Source: Sesamum alatum (Eukaryota; Streptophyta; Magnoliopsida; Lamiales; Pedaliaceae). Taken from it: a stretch of DNA of 64,000 nt. The notes beneath the pieces were generated by a model that ran no database searches, had not been told where the DNA came from, and worked only from the letters and a program-made list of their open reading frames with translations. The stretch is taken from NCBI GenBank assembly GCA_034509735.1, contig JACGWO010000001.1, forward strand, positions 15,144,854-15,208,853, given 5' to 3'. The stretch's first letter is position 1, and the number at the start of each line of letters is the position of its first letter. The translations under genes were made by a program, and so were the position numbers. Of this stretch, positions 46,306-59,557 are shown in pieces.

Positions 46306-46792
46306 ACGAACAATTCTTTTCTTTTTCACCATATCAACTACCTTCAAGAGTTCAAACCAGCATCACAGCAAATTTTCTTACATGAATATCAGATTATATA
46401 TGAACTATATTATCTTTATAACATAAATATTACCGTTGATGCGATTTAATTTGTATTACTTGAAATTTTATTTCGGGCGCATATCAAAATAATCTTATTA
46501 CAACAACAACTCGACTGTTCTTCTACACATTGCAATTAGTCTAATTTAGGACAGCCAGCAGCCCCCCTTCCCTCTTGATCCCAAATACACAGAGACAGTA
46601 AAACGGCATAACATTCGTGTATATATGTACATATATGACTAAACTCAGTGTATGTTCTTACACGTTGCATGAAAACGTCGAATTCTTGATATATTATTTC
46701 ACATCATATATATACCTTTGAATAATAGCACAAGAAAAGAACAAAAATCAAGCTGCCATTGATATACCAACAGCAGCAGCAGGTAGCATTAA
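46306..46792. other. Intergenic; 3' flank of HCF173
   Basis: Lies between the tRNA gene and the last exon of HCF173. It likely includes the HCF173 3' UTR on the - strand. Nothing else recognised. Confidence 0.5.
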
Positions 46793-49700
46793 TCAGGTGT
46801 TCTTCTCAAGAACCGAGAGGGCCGGCGTTAGGTAGTTATTTGCTTTGTCAGGTAAGTGAGCAACCTATCAAAGAGAATATTATTTCATCATACTGACAAA
46901 TCCGAATAGAAATTAATCAATAACGACATGAGATAAAGTAGAAATATATATATATATATATATATGTATATATCTAAAAACTCAGTTCTTACCAGCTCGT
47001 AGAGCTCCTTCCCGGGTTCAGCTACATACTCGTAGCACACCTGATAAGTCAGAAGCAGAAATTAGCTCAATTTTGCCGACTTATTTAGCGAAAGTAATCA
47101 ATTAATACTCACATCAAAACTCTTGTTTCTTGCTGTCGAGTCGTGCAATGCTTTTACGCATATATCAGCAACATCTGCGCAGCTTATTCCCTACAGAGAT
47201 GTGCTTATTTTAAGCCAAAGTCGCGAATGCGACATCTTTCATGATAAAATAGGTTTGATACTAACCTGAGATATTCGGTTTCCTTGGTCGAAAATCAGAG
47301 CTCGTTGACCCCCAGGTTCTTCCTGCAAATCTGTCCGTTATTATGCATGTACGCTTAAATTGATTTGAAAAATGGGATTTCTCTGCGAAAGGGGGAGTAT
47401 GCAAAGGAAAGAACAAATTCAAGAACTTTTTCATGTGATGATAAATTTACCACGAGGGGACCAGGGCGAATAATTGTGTACCCAAGGCCTGATCGTCTCA
47501 GTGAATCTTCGCCGGCCTACAGAATTTGCATAAAATGGACTTGAGTATCATAGTTAGAGAATTGAGCGTAAAGTGAGAGATGTGAAGGATGGGAACCTTT
47601 TTGGCCTTCAAAACCTGTTCCCTTCGGGTAGGCTCTATTCCTGATCCTGTGCATGAAACTAGGATAAAATCCGTTTCTTGCCCAGTCTGCAACGATCAGA
47701 ATCCACTCAAATATTAAAACAATAAGCAGAAATTTTGCGAACGACGTTTACTAAAAATGAACTGAGAGCGCAACAGTGTCCTATTTCAAGTAGATATCCG
47801 CAAACAACTTAAATACAACAAGCAACAATTTTATATCAATTGATATTTAGAAATCTTAGAACTGAGCTTACAGGCAAAGCTTTGATGTACTCCAGAATCA
47901 ACTGGAAGCTTCTCAGGTCTTGTTTTACCGCAACGGGTCCTTCACTGGGTCTCTGCAGTCAGTGAAAGTGATGCTGAGCCAAATCAGTTTCAACGTGGCA
48001 TTATGATCAGAATCCGAAATTTATGCATTTTATTTATTTAAACTATAATTTATAATCTATACTCTATATAAATGTGTGAATACTTAAGTTGTTTGTTCCC
48101 CATTGTGAAAAGACAAATATATCCTCATTTAAATATTAATTATTATATTACAGATTCTGGAATTTTTAACAATTTGGAATTCTAAATATTCTAAACCTCC
48201 TCCATATAAATTTTTAGGATAAAAAACCTAAATCGTGAATCATGAATGAATCCACTTACACAGAATTTTAATAAGCTACTTCTAATCGTGAATCATGAAT
48301 GAGCTCAATTACACAAACCTGTTACCATTAAATTTTAATAACATTCACAAAAAATTATATTGTAAAATTAGTTATAGAAAAAATAAAATTCTATAAGAAA
48401 AATATTTAAGAGTCTTAATTGCTCTAACTTACTTAGAGAATGAATAACATATTCACCTAAAAAAAATCATATGCCAAATAATATTTCAACACCATTACTT
48501 TGCTAGAATAAATCTTAATTATATTAAGAAAGTTTTAATTTACCATGACACATTAAAAGTTAAAATAAACTACACATGAATAATATATAAAATACTAATC
48601 TAAACTTATATATATAATAACAAATAAATATCAAAATTTAATTACAAATAAAATTGATATATGGATATGATATTACTAAATTGAAATTGCTTGTGAAAAT
48701 TCAACTATTGAGTGAATCTCTTAGTACTTGATTTTTTAGTATTAGATAATCCTGAATGCTTTACTTTTACATCTATTGTTTTTTTATATTAATTAATAGA
48801 ATAAAAGTATTAAAACAACAAATGTGACATAAAAAATTAAGTTGTAACATAATATATTATTGAATAAGAAATAAAGTATAACAATCGGTGCATATGAAAA
48901 TAAGACTAAGAAATTAAACTAAAAACATATAAAATTAAAAATTGCAATATAAAGGCAAAAAATAAAATTTTATACAGTAATATTTCAAAATTTAGAAGGT
49001 AATAAAGCATGTAAATAATACTTTGATAATATTTAAAAGTTGATACTGAAATATAATTAGCATTAGGATCTTCCAATACAAAATATTGGTATTGTTCAAT
49101 TAAATTATATTTTTATAATAATAGTCAATAAATAATTAGTTTGTAATCATTTAGTGTCAAGAAATTAAAAATTAATGAAATTCCAAAATAGTAAAAGAAA
49201 ACATATTACATACAAAGACATAATATAGCAAAATCAAATAATAGCAAAGAGATACAATAAAACCTACGGATAACAATTGATCAATTTTATTAAAACTAAA
49301 TTTCTATAAAATGGAATAACGAATAAGTATCAAAATCTAATTACAAATATAAATTATTAATCTAATTAAATTAGAAGTGCTATTGAAAATTTAAAAAAGA
49401 GCTAACTAATTGATTTTATTTCAATACTAATAGGCTAAAAACATCATGTTCCCCTCTCCCTGCACCTCCAAGACATAGACATTGAAGAAGAGTATAAATA
49501 GTAATATAATAAATAATTTAATTAAAAACCTTATCTTATCGAGCAGTAAATTAACTAACATAATTGTAGGTCCTAACGAGACATATATAACTATTTTTAT
49601 GCTTTAAAAGGTGTATAAAAGTTATAACATTTGGTCCCCTTGTATACACTTAACGCCCACATGACATTTCTTTGGAATATCCAGAGGGAAAGGACCAATT

Positions 49701-52700
49701 AAAATGGAAAGCACCTAAGTTACGGACTGAAAAATCATATTTCCCCTTATGAAAATAAGAAAAGTCAAGTGGTTAGTAAACATTAACACAATAACAATTA
49801 AAAGTATAAAATTTTAAAATAATTATATACTAACACATTAATACAATTACATTTTCATATTAAGAAAATTAATAAATTTTGAGAATAAACATAGTATAAT
49901 AAAATAATAAATAAAAACTGAGTAAATTATTTTGAAATTAGAAAAAAAAATGATAAATAAATAAGCCAATGAGATTAATATATCTTTTCAGTAATAAATT
50001 TATAAAAATAACTTAAAAGTTTAAGAAGCATGAGTACTAAACAGGAAAAAATCGATATATGAATAGAATATTACTAAATTAAAATTGCTTATGAAAATTC
50101 AACTATTGAGTAAATCTCTCAACAATTGATTTTTTTACTATTAGATAATCCTGCATGTTTTACTTTTACATCTATTTTTTCTTTTATAAAGGTGAAAAAT
50201 AAAATTTTATACAATAATATTTAAAATTTAGAAGCTAATAAAGAATGTAAATAATGCTTTGACAATATAAAAAAGTTGATACTGAAATATGATTAACATA
50301 CACTATAGGATCTTACAATACAAATATTGGTACTATGGTCCAATTTGATTATAGTTTTATAACAATAGTCAATAAATAATTAGTTTGTAATAGTATTAAT
50401 AAATTAAAAATAAATGTCATTCAAATATAGTAGTAAAAGAAAACGTACAACACATACATACAAAATGTAACAAAAAATAAAACAAAATAAAACAACAGAA
50501 AATAGGCATAATAAAACCTACAAATAAAATTGATCGATTTATTTTATTAAATTGAAATTTCTTTTATCCAAGGTAAGGAGCTTTGACTAATTACTTCTAT
50601 TATACTATTAATTTTTTGAATATCATTATTTTATATTTTCATATTAATTGGTTGATACATAATAATGAAATATATGATTAGTGAATATACAATATACAAA
50701 ATTTTAATTAAGGAAATAACTTTTTATTCAATAGTTCCAATTAAATTTAAAAAGTGAATTACAAATAATAGAATTGAATAGTTTCCTTATCAATTTAAAT
50801 AATTATTATTATCAATGAAAAAAATATGAATAATATCATGAACTTAACATAAATGATATATTTAATTCTAAAAATATATTTGTACACGTGCATCGCACGT
50901 CGTGTTTTCTAGTCTCCATAAAAAATCTAAAAGTATCAAGGGAAATGGGAAGCTTTGAAGCAGACCTGCCGTCTTGGCTCAAAGCGGATAGTCAAGGTGT
51001 GTACAAGGAATGGATCGAGTGGTGGATCTTCCGGCTTCACTGGTCTAAAAGAGGAAAACGGCACCCTAACCTGACCGGAGTTCAGCACATATAAGCAAAA
51101 AAGTCAAATAACCACTATTTTATACACAAATGCCACGAAATAGATAAATGTACGATACATTATTTAAAAAAGGAACTATATATTATGGAAGGGTGAATAT
51201 TTAAGTTCATTTTGGCAGAGATAAACCTTCATGTTCTTTCAACGTACACTTTTTAACTCACCCTGCAAAAGCCAACTTTTGTGCTAATCCTGGCAAAGTA
51301 CATTGTACTCTGCGATGTGTCTGCCAAAGGACCCGCTTCAAGAATTATTACATATGATCTTCCATTCCCACCAACAGAGAAAACAAGACCCTCATACCTA
51401 AACATGACCTTGTTACGACGATGTAAGGATTCGATAATCTTGGGAATGTTGTTTGAGTATCAAATCATATATTTTATACCTGTCAAGGGTACACCCCAGA
51501 GGAAGTGAAAGCTTCTTCGACAGTTCGACATATCCTCCTCTTGTGAAAACATATCCTATTTGTTTAAGAAAAAAGCATTACAAAGAAACACGTAAAGCAC
51601 AAAACAAATGAATTACTCAAGTCACTCTTCAGTTCTACAGATTTAGTATGTTAATTTATCCATCTGGTCCACTCCAATTATACCTGAGAAAACCGCGTCT
51701 CCGTCCTCAGTGAACTCAAACGTAGCATCCATTCCTCCGTCGTACTTCGTAGCAACAACATCCTGAAAATAAGTTCCTTGGCGGACTTCCCATCCATTCA
51801 ACGTATCTTCGGACTTGAACTTTGCAATCAAAAGCTTGCTTTTGCTGCTTTTCCCAGACCGCAGTTGCGCAAGCTGATTGTTGTAGTCCTAAGAGTTTTG
51901 TGGAAAGAGCACAAACTCAAACTCATTCACTGATTGTGGGAGACAACAAATAAAAGTGTACTAATCTGAAAATAGTTCAGTTGCTAAGTCAAATAATACA
52001 CGTTGTACGATGTTTCTGATGCGAGTTAGTCACGATGAGCTAATGGACACTGAATCAAAGGTGAAATGATACTGAGAATGGGCTACTGCTAGTAACTAAT
52101 GACAGATCCTTGTTATAGACGATGGAAACATGAACGTATCGAACCTGAAATGCTTTGGTGAGATTATAAACACCGAGATGATCAACTCTGTTAAGATCCC
52201 CAGTGATCGAGGAGCGAGCCGTTGCACAATATATAATCTTATTGCAGCCTTCCACAGCAGCTTTTAGAGTGGACGGCTCACCAACATCTCCCGTCACGAT
52301 CTCGACCGACGTTGGAAGCATGTCCACCACTTCTTTCTCAGCTTTCCTCACTAAAGCCTGCTCACAAAAGTCAGGTCCCAAAAATTTTAACAAATGTAAC
52401 CGAAGTTCTTGAAGAAGTATATTTCAAATGCAAACTAAGACAGAAAACAGTCTAAAGAAGCCGAGAAAGGGTTGATATTAGTATTTTAAAAGATGAATAA
52501 TTAATCTAGACAACCTTAACTATAGTCAAACTATAAAAAACATCTCATTGTTTGAATAATTATACAGACATCTCCCATAAGTAATATTTTATTACAGAAC
52601 ATTCATGTTTTTATTATACTGACATCCTCTGTTAGTGATAATTGCACATTGATAGTAAAATGAGACAAACTCGAATGCTGCTGAAATAATTCAGAAAAAA

Positions 52701-53344
52701 GTAATCGTTTAATCTAATGAAACTCTGTAAATTGAGAGAGAAAAACATCATTCATCAGTGTAAACAATTATAGGCAAAAGTACCTTAACAGTGTAACCTC
52801 TGAGCATAAGCTTGCGAACGACAATGCGGCCGACGCGGCTGGTGGCGCCGACCACAAGCACGGTGGTGTTCTGCGCGCCGGGAACGACGAATTCGCACAT
52901 GGGCCCACCTTCCCTCATCAGTAGCGCCGCCTCATCGTCGTCCGTCCGCGTCGTCCTCGAAATCTGCCCTAGCCCCGAGAACTTCCGCCACACTTCATCG
53001 AAAATTTGCCTCGACTTCCGCCCCAGCCCCACCGGATTCACCTCGTCAAGCCTGCTCTTGATCGCCGAAACAGAAGTAGTAGTAGCAGTAGTAGTAGAAA
53101 CTTCCCCCGTCTCTCCATTTTCCGGCGGCACTTTCTCCTCTTCCTGAACCTCCTTCCGCTTGTTCTTCTTCTTCGGCTGATTCTTCTTGTCCTTTCCGGT
53201 TGACGATGCGGCGGCCATCGTCACGAACGACCGCCTCCCGCCGTTCGGCGCCTGCGGGTGGGAAATTTTGATCCATCTCCGGTTGCATGGATTCTGGTTG
53301 CCGAAAATAGTGGATGTGAGAGCAGCAGTAGCAGTACTCATCAC
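46793..53344 (-). CDS. HCF173: HCF173, chloroplast psbA translation factor, 13 exons
   Basis: Exons (- strand): 53344-52784, 52357-52145, 51888-51684, 51555-51480, 51397-51262, 51070-50966, 47952-47872, 47686-47597, 47516-47451, 47322-47266, 47190-47113, 47040-46993, 46864-46793. All join in phase with GT-AG borders to 595 aa, against 598 in Arabidopsis as I recall. The nucleus-encoded protein works at the chloroplast thylakoid, where it promotes translation and stability of psbA mRNA for the photosystem II D1 protein. Seen: a Ser/Thr/basic N-terminal transit-peptide-like region, a charged linker, the hallmark VNPVGLGRKSRQIFDEVWRK, an atypical SDR/NmrA Rossmann start VLVVGATSRVGRIVV (about 162-176), and a CIA30 domain from about residue 275 (TLNGWEVRQGTYFQD, FTRGGYVELSKKL). 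The second half of the SDR fold follows (FILVSCTGSG, YTIIRPGPL). The CIA30 insertion in the SDR fold is the family hallmark. Intron 6 is enlarged by a Helitron. Confidence 0.96.
48655..49215 (+). repeat. Internal repeat of the Helitron, copy 1
   Basis: Matches 50053-50430 in direct orientation: AATTCAACTATTGAGT, TTAGATAATCCTG, TTTACTTTTACATCTATT, then AATAAAATTTTATACA, AGTTGATACTGAAATAT and AATAGTCAATAAATAATTAG. The copies have diverged by substitutions and deletions. Confidence 0.75.
50053..50430 (+). repeat. Internal repeat of the Helitron, copy 2
   Basis: Second copy of the segment at 48655-49215. The middle part (about 48790-48945 of copy 1) is missing here, so either copy 1 gained or copy 2 lost DNA. 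Confidence 0.75.
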
Positions 53345-53922
53345 TCTTTTTCTTGTATTCAGAAGCAGATTCTTTGCTTTCTCAATGGAATGGATCAGCT
53401 GGGTAGAATTGAATTCTCTGGTTTTGATTTCTCAAGTGTCAAGAAAGGGGAGAGAAGTGGGCATCAGCCATGAGAGGGAGAGTTGAAGTTGCAGCAACTG
53501 GTTTTGCCAAGTCGGATGTGAAAGGGACAAAGCAGAATTTCAGACCACAGAAGACAGACAAATCGAAAATGAGGATTTGGTTTTTGGGTATGTAGCGCAA
53601 ATCAGCACTAAGGAGTAAAGGGGACACGTAGAGATGTTCATTTCCTTTCATTCTTTTCTTTTTTCCTTTTAGACAATATCAAATTCCTTTTCTCTTATTA
53701 TTCTTTTTTCTAATTTAAATATTTTATTACAAAGTCGAATTATATGTCATAATCATATTATATATATATATATATATATATCCAATTATTTGTGGTGAGA
53801 ATTTGGATTAAGTTATGGGTATATCTCCATGCTCTGGTCTCAAATCCAACATAACTCGTATTCATTTATGCTTATAATACTCGATAAAAATAACAACAAA
53901 ATGACTATGATTATAACACTTT
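53345..53922. promoter_or_regulatory. HCF173 upstream region
   Basis: Presumed 5' UTR and promoter of HCF173 on the - strand. It contains a (TA)n run at 53759-53781. No second gene was recognised and no clear TATA box could be assigned. Confidence 0.45.
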
Positions 53923-54529
53923 GGGCTAAATTGCATATTTAGTTCCATATAAAAAGGTCCGTGTCCTTCTTAATCCCGTAATTTATAGGATTTTTTTTTG
54001 GTTAAAAAATGTTCAAAACATTTACAAACTTGGTCCCATCAATCTGTTAGTTTGCAACTATCCCACTTTTTTTCTTGCTGCAGTTGGGTTGCTCTTTTGG
54101 TGAGAAAATTACCTCCAAAAAATGATTACCCTCTTTTGTCTAATAACATCAATATTTCTCATAATAAAAATGAGCATCATCTCAAAGCAATATGCTTATA
54201 TAGTTCTTATAATATAAGAAAAATGAACCTAAAATGCATATTTCAGAAAATATAGACTTATATAATAGCCAAAAAAAAATTCTTTGATTAGCAATAGAAT
54301 TCAAAACAGAGCAACATGCTCAATACACAAAGCAACACTAACTTAGCCAAAAAAAAAAAAAAAAAAAAACAAGAACAGTTGCCCTTCACCTAATAACACT
54401 TGAGAGATTCGGGTATTGAGCATGTCATTTGAAGCTAAATTTCAACACCAAACAGTTTGGTGACAAAAAAAACATCCGCACCTATAAACTTCACAAGCAA
54501 AATCTGTACTTATAACAAGTTCATTCCTT

Positions 54530-57500
54530 CCGTGGAGGCTTCTCAGACTTCTTTGCTTGAACAGTCTTCATTACTAAATTCAGGTTGTTGAGTGTGATAA
54601 TTTTTCTTCATCCTTAACCAACGAAGGCAAGTTGGATCCACTACCTTGCGTACTAACACAACTTGAAAACTGGGACATCATAGGATGGTTTGGTGCAAAA
54701 GGTGGGGGTGCCCTGATGTTGACTTCTAGAATTGGGGGTGGTGCAGGCATGATATCGATGTTGGGAATTGGGTATGGTGCCACTTGAGACATAGCATTGA
54801 TGTTGGGAATTAGGAATGGTGCCATTGCAATAACATATTCTTGGAAAGTATTTGCCTATAGTATTGTAACACTCAAACAAATGTAAAACTCAACTTGAAC
54901 CACCAATAAGCAATGGGTGTAAGCAATACTTACTTTTTTGGCCTTTACCTTTTGTGATGCCTTTCTCTTGCAACTTGGGTTCTTTTCTTGCCTATAGCCA
55001 TACAGTTAAATTTAAAAATTGTACAAAAAAAAATTAAACATAGAATTAAAATATACTTACAGTCAATTTTGTAGGCTACACTTCAGTTTGCATTGAAGGC
55101 TGCACTTCAGTCTGCATTCAAGGTTGCACTTCCACCTGAAACAGACATACAAATGCTCGTGTTAACACTGATAAAAAAAATTTAAACACAGAATCATTAA
55201 ATACTTATAGTATTTTCTTGTTGATCATCCAAAGAGGCTACAAACTCCTCGCCTTCCTTCCTGATGTCACAACCATTTTTGTTGTGGCCAACACTCCCAC
55301 AAAATGTGCACTTGATGTTGTAATAACCCCTCTTCATTCTTGTTTGCTTTTTTTATCCTCTGATCCATTTTTCCTTTTTGTTGGGCACTTCATCAGCTTC
55401 TAGCCTCCTTACTCTTGCAGGCTTGCCAACCTTTTGCCATAATTGGGAGGGGATGGAGCAATGTAGCCAGTTTTTTTCCCACAACTGAGACCCATTAATT
55501 GGTGATATTGCATGCTCATATACCTTGAGAAATGTCTCTACGGAATAATACTGGCGCACAAAATCTTCACAGTCCAAATTATGGCAGGCAATGGCAGAAC
55601 AACCATGATTGTAGGGGGATTCTACTAAGCTCCCACTTTCTGCATGAACAACTATGCGTCTGCAAATCCACAACATACCTTTCTCCATCATAGCAGACAA
55701 GCTCATAATGTAGGTCATCAGATTTAACTGGAATGCAGTCTGATACCCTTTCTTTATTTTTTCTTAAGATTTTTTTTTATTCTTGGGCACAACTTTCCCG
55801 TCTACTTTGACCTTGCTCTATCACTGCTTTCCTGCATCCTTGTCGTTAGCCATGCTCTGATCCACTCCAACATTGTCAACATTGATTTTTCCCTTGCATC
55901 CAGAACGCAGTAGTTAAATGTTTCACAGATATTGTTTAGCAACAAATCACAATTAGGAAAAATAGAGAAATAAGATCTACTCCATTGGCTGGCAGGTTTG
56001 TCACAAAACCAATCATAAGCTTCTTGGGACAAAGAGGCCATTTCTTGCATTCCACTGCTATTCTTGAACTGTAGAAGCCCTAACTGCATTCCACAAGGTT
56101 GTCTTGAAGGCTTGTCTTCTGAAGCCTGTCGTTTTGAAGTTCCCATGTGAAATGCCTCACGCAGAAGCTATTATCAGAATTTGGGAATACAAATTCAAAG
56201 GCTGGAACTAGGCCTTTTTGTTTGTTAGAGATAAATGTATAAATATCATTTCTAACAATGTTCAAATCAGCTTTGATGAGCTCTAGAAACCACTCCCAAG
56301 ATGCCCTTGTCTCCCACCTAACAACAACATAGGCTAAGGGAAATAAATTATTGTTTGGGTCCACACCAACAGCTGTAAGCAATATTCCCCCAAAAATCCC
56401 TTTTAAATGGCACACATCCACTCCTATAACAGGCCTACAACTTGATTTAAAACCCCGTTTTAAAGCACTGAAACAAACATAAAACTTGCCAAACTTTCTT
56501 GTTGCATTACCATCAATGATATCTTGCATTGACATGAGTATTGTTGACCTAGGATCAGTTCTCCTTAGCTCTTGAGCATAATCCCATAAATGGACATACT
56601 GTTCTTCATCATTTTCCTAAATTTTCTTTAAGGCCTTTTCTTTAGTCCTATAAGCCTGATGTTTGGAAATTGACAATCTCAGATCCTTGCACACATCATA
56701 CCTGAACCCTTTTATGTTTCTTTTAGGATCTGTTTTGAATTTATCTTCAAACTTCTCAGACAACCATCTTGATGTGCAGTTCTTGACGTTGAAAGCAATG
56801 CCACATTTGTGTTCTGATATATATATTTTTATCTGAAATGTGCATCTTTCTCTAGCTTCAATGCATAATTCTCCACTCACACCCTTCTCCTTCACATCTT
56901 GCATACACCCTCTTGTTGTCATTTTTGGTAATCTTCATACTTCTTTTTTTTTTATAGCATGTGAGTGTATAGCCTCTCTGAACTTTTTCTTGTTATTAAA
57001 CCCCATCCCTAATTCAAATTCAGGGCTCATAATATTAGAAGCATTGAGCACAAGGTGTTGGTCCTTCCCTTCACCATCAAACCCCATATCAGAATCAATT
57101 TATCCCCACTCCTAAGCATATCAATATCATTATTGGAATCTGTATCCCCATTGTTTTCATTTATACCATCACCCCTGTCCATTGCTTCAGCCCCATCCTC
57201 ATTTTTTTCACCATCACTACAATCAAAATCACTGTCTTCAAAGCTATCATCTTCATAAATCCCTTTTCCCTTCATATCATCATTTTCCTCACCCCTTGCC
57301 TGCTCATTACCCATATTCAAGTCCACATCAACCTCCAAATCCATATTCACCTGATTAGTCATTGGTTTAGAGGACCCTATTTGAGTGCCAGGAACATCTA
57401 ATTGGGCACCTAGGTACAAAGTCATCTCCCTGCTTTTTGTTATATACCCATCTGACATATGCAATAACTCTGCTTGATACATTACAGCTCTTCATTTCTT

Positions 57501-57690
57501 TCTTTCAAGCCTAAAATATTTTTTTCCCCATGTAACCCAATTGTTCTACCAAGCTATCAATGTAACTAAGGCATAAAAACTCAAGATCAAAGTAATCAAA
57601 GGCACTCACACTATCCCCTACATACATTCAAGTTCATGAACAAATGATCCTCCATTATGCACTTTCAAAGTAATAGCAGTTTTAGTAGGA
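54530..57690 (-). pseudogene. MULE transposase (MURA-like), broken
   Basis: Read from 57690 downward. First comes an N-terminal region with VHNGGSFVHELECM and a stop, then an acidic stretch (57482-57110). The MuDR N-terminal DNA-binding region follows (FELGMGFNNKKKFREAIHSH, SRWLSEKFEDKFKTDPKRNI). The DDE transposase core at 56535-56080 has GVDVCHLKG with the first Asp and FPLAYVVVRWETRASWEWF. The expected SDRQKG-type motif reads SNKQKGL, so the second catalytic Asp is Asn. Next are PNCDLLLNNICETFN (about 55950), a SWIM-like zinc finger (CHNLDCEDFVRQYYS, about 55590-55530), a CCHC knuckle (CTFCGSVGHNKNGC, about 55300) and a proline-rich tail. Several frameshifts and stops confirm it is dead. 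Confidence 0.88.
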
Positions 57691-57713
57691 TCTGAAATAA
57701 ACAAATAGCCAAA

Positions 57714-58450
57714 TTAACCTGTCAATGGGTATGGTAAGGCCCTACCCAGACCCAGGCTCAATCAAGGCCCAAATAAATAAATCTCTACCCAGGCCCTACC
57801 CAACCTAACTCAAGACCCATGTGTCTCTAGACCCGATCGGACCCGATTTCTCGGGTTAGGTCCGATCCAAACCCAACATCATCATCTTCTTCTTCTTCTT
57901 ATTTTTGTAGTTATATATATATATATATATATATATATCCATTTGTTCATTATTATTGTTGTTAGTGATTTTCTTCTTCACAACACCACCACAAGCCGAT
58001 GTTGCCACCCCTACTACAACTTATACATTTATGTATGTGATTTGGAATTTTTATAAATACACACATACACATTTATCGCGGAGGCGGTGGAAGGGGCAGA
58101 GCCGCAGAGGCAGCGGAAGCGGCTAAGACGGCAGTTTTGGAGAGGAAATGAGATTGATTGAGGGTTGAGAGAATAAAGTGGTAGGTTTTAATAGTGAAGA
58201 CCCGATCAACAGATTTGGAGAATTTGACTCATTGGAAGATTTGTGTCTGGATAAGAATGGTTATATTACCCGATCCAGGCCCGTTATTTTAATTTAATAG
58301 GTGTGGGTGTGGGTGTGGGCCTGGGCCTAATTTAAATGTGTGGGTTTGGGCTTGGGTTTATGCCTAATTTCAAAATGCAAGTTTGGGTCTAAGTCTGGAC
58401 CCATTATAATGGATCTGGGCCTGCGCAATTTTGGCCCATTGACCAGCTTA
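57714..58450. mobile_element. hAT-type MITE nested in the MULE, 8-bp target duplication
   Basis: Ends TTAACCTGTCAATGGG and, on the other strand, TAAGCTGGTCAATGGG. Flanked by TAGCCAAA on both sides (57706-57713 and 58451-58458). The arms are rich in GGCCC/GGGCC and GACCCGA words typical of plant hAT MITEs. It includes a (TA)n run near 57912-57938 and a (CTT)n run. 737 bp. Confidence 0.75.
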
Positions 58451-59200
58451 TAGCCAAACTACACTATATCAGCAACCAAAAAAATAAAAAACAGGACAAA
58501 AAAGTAAAGGACCACAAATATACAGTCACACACACATATATTTTTATTATATTATAGGGACCACAAAACATACACACCATTAATATATTCTTGTCTTACC
58601 ACCATCAACCATGAAACAATACATACTACAAGTAAACGACAAGATTGTTGGGGCAAAGTTCACAAAATAACAGTTAATCAAGAAACAAAGTTATTGAGCA
58701 CAACAACACCACCAAAATATAAAAAGCCAACACTTTCGATTTCATTAATAAAGCCAAAAAGTTCACAAAAAAAATAAAAAAATAAAAAACTCTAATAACA
58801 ACACTATTCCATAAAATATAACACCAACACTTTCAGCAGCAATAACAAAAAAAAACTTTAAGATTTTTTGCTTTAAGAAAAGCCTTTAACATTTCATACT
58901 TACCGTATTGAGGGTTGTCACAACCGATTAAGTGTGCCGGCCTCAGAGGCATCGTGAATCACAGTTAAATTGTTGCTTCTTCACTTCATCACATCTACTC
59001 TCTACAAATCTCTCCAACGAAGGAGGAAGATTTGGGGTAATTTCTATGTTAGGGTTTAGTGGGGAAAATAATTAACGTTAACTTGAGCGGCTGAGGTTTG
59101 TGACTTTCTTCGTCACTTGAGAAGCACACTCTTTTTCCCTCCAACAGTCAACTACTTAACAGCACGCGTAATAGGCGTGCAATCTTCCGCTAAGATTTGA
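58451..59200. other. MULE 5' non-coding part
   Basis: Between the nested hAT element and the right terminal repeat. A-rich, with no ORF of note. It probably held the transposase promoter and first exon region. Confidence 0.5.
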
Positions 59201-59557
59201 TGAAAGTTTACTGGTGGGACCAAGTTTGCAACTGTTTTGAATATTTTGGAACAAAAAAATTCTGTAAATCAGGAGATTAAAAAGGGCACCAACCTTTCTT
59301 TATGGGATCAAATATGCAATTTAGCCTAACACTCTGATACTTGAATCGGATAGATCGAAACAAGGTGAAATTTGAGGTAATAATAAGGTAACAAAAATTG
59401 TACCGAAAATCTGAGTGTATATTTGTAAACTTTGCCGAGTTGTACATGAACAATGAACATTGAACCAAGTTTAATTAAATGATAGAAAAATATAAAATAC
59501 ATAGATCCAAAGTTATTTAACCATTAAAATGATTCTTGAATTGTATTTTTGTTTTAT

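Larger units (their letters stand above)
48056..50912 (+). mobile_element. Non-autonomous Helitron (2857 bp) in HCF173 intron 6
   Basis: It begins TCTATACTCTATATAAATG after an A and ends with hairpin ACGTGC-ATC-GCACGT (50886-50900), eight bases, CTAG and then T. This is the classic Helitron 5' and 3' pattern. It lies entirely in intron 6 of HCF173, in antisense orientation to the gene; without it the intron would be about 156 bp. No RepHel ORF is seen. The interior is AT-rich, with one more complex piece at about 49440-49760. Confidence 0.85.
53923..59326 (-). mobile_element. Complete MuDR/MULE transposon, 5.4 kb, inactive
   Basis: Terminal inverted repeats of about 115 bp: the left begins GGGCTAAATTGCATATTTAG and the right ends AAATATGCAATTTAGCC. 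Further matching pieces include TTTACAAACTTGGTCCCA and TGGGACCAAGTTTGCAACTG. The 9-bp flanks TAACACTTT (53914-53922) and TAACACTCT (59327-59335) differ at one base. It encodes a decayed MULE transposase on the - strand and is interrupted by a hAT MITE at 57714-58450. This gives both borders and the size of one insertion directly. Confidence 0.92.

Noticed and set aside
52812..53486. + strand ORFs of up to 111 codons
   Set aside because: Opposite the first exon of HCF173, whose spliced product is clearly the real protein.
58070..58140. GC-rich patch as a possible exon
   Set aside because: It lies inside the nested hAT MITE and has no conserved frame.
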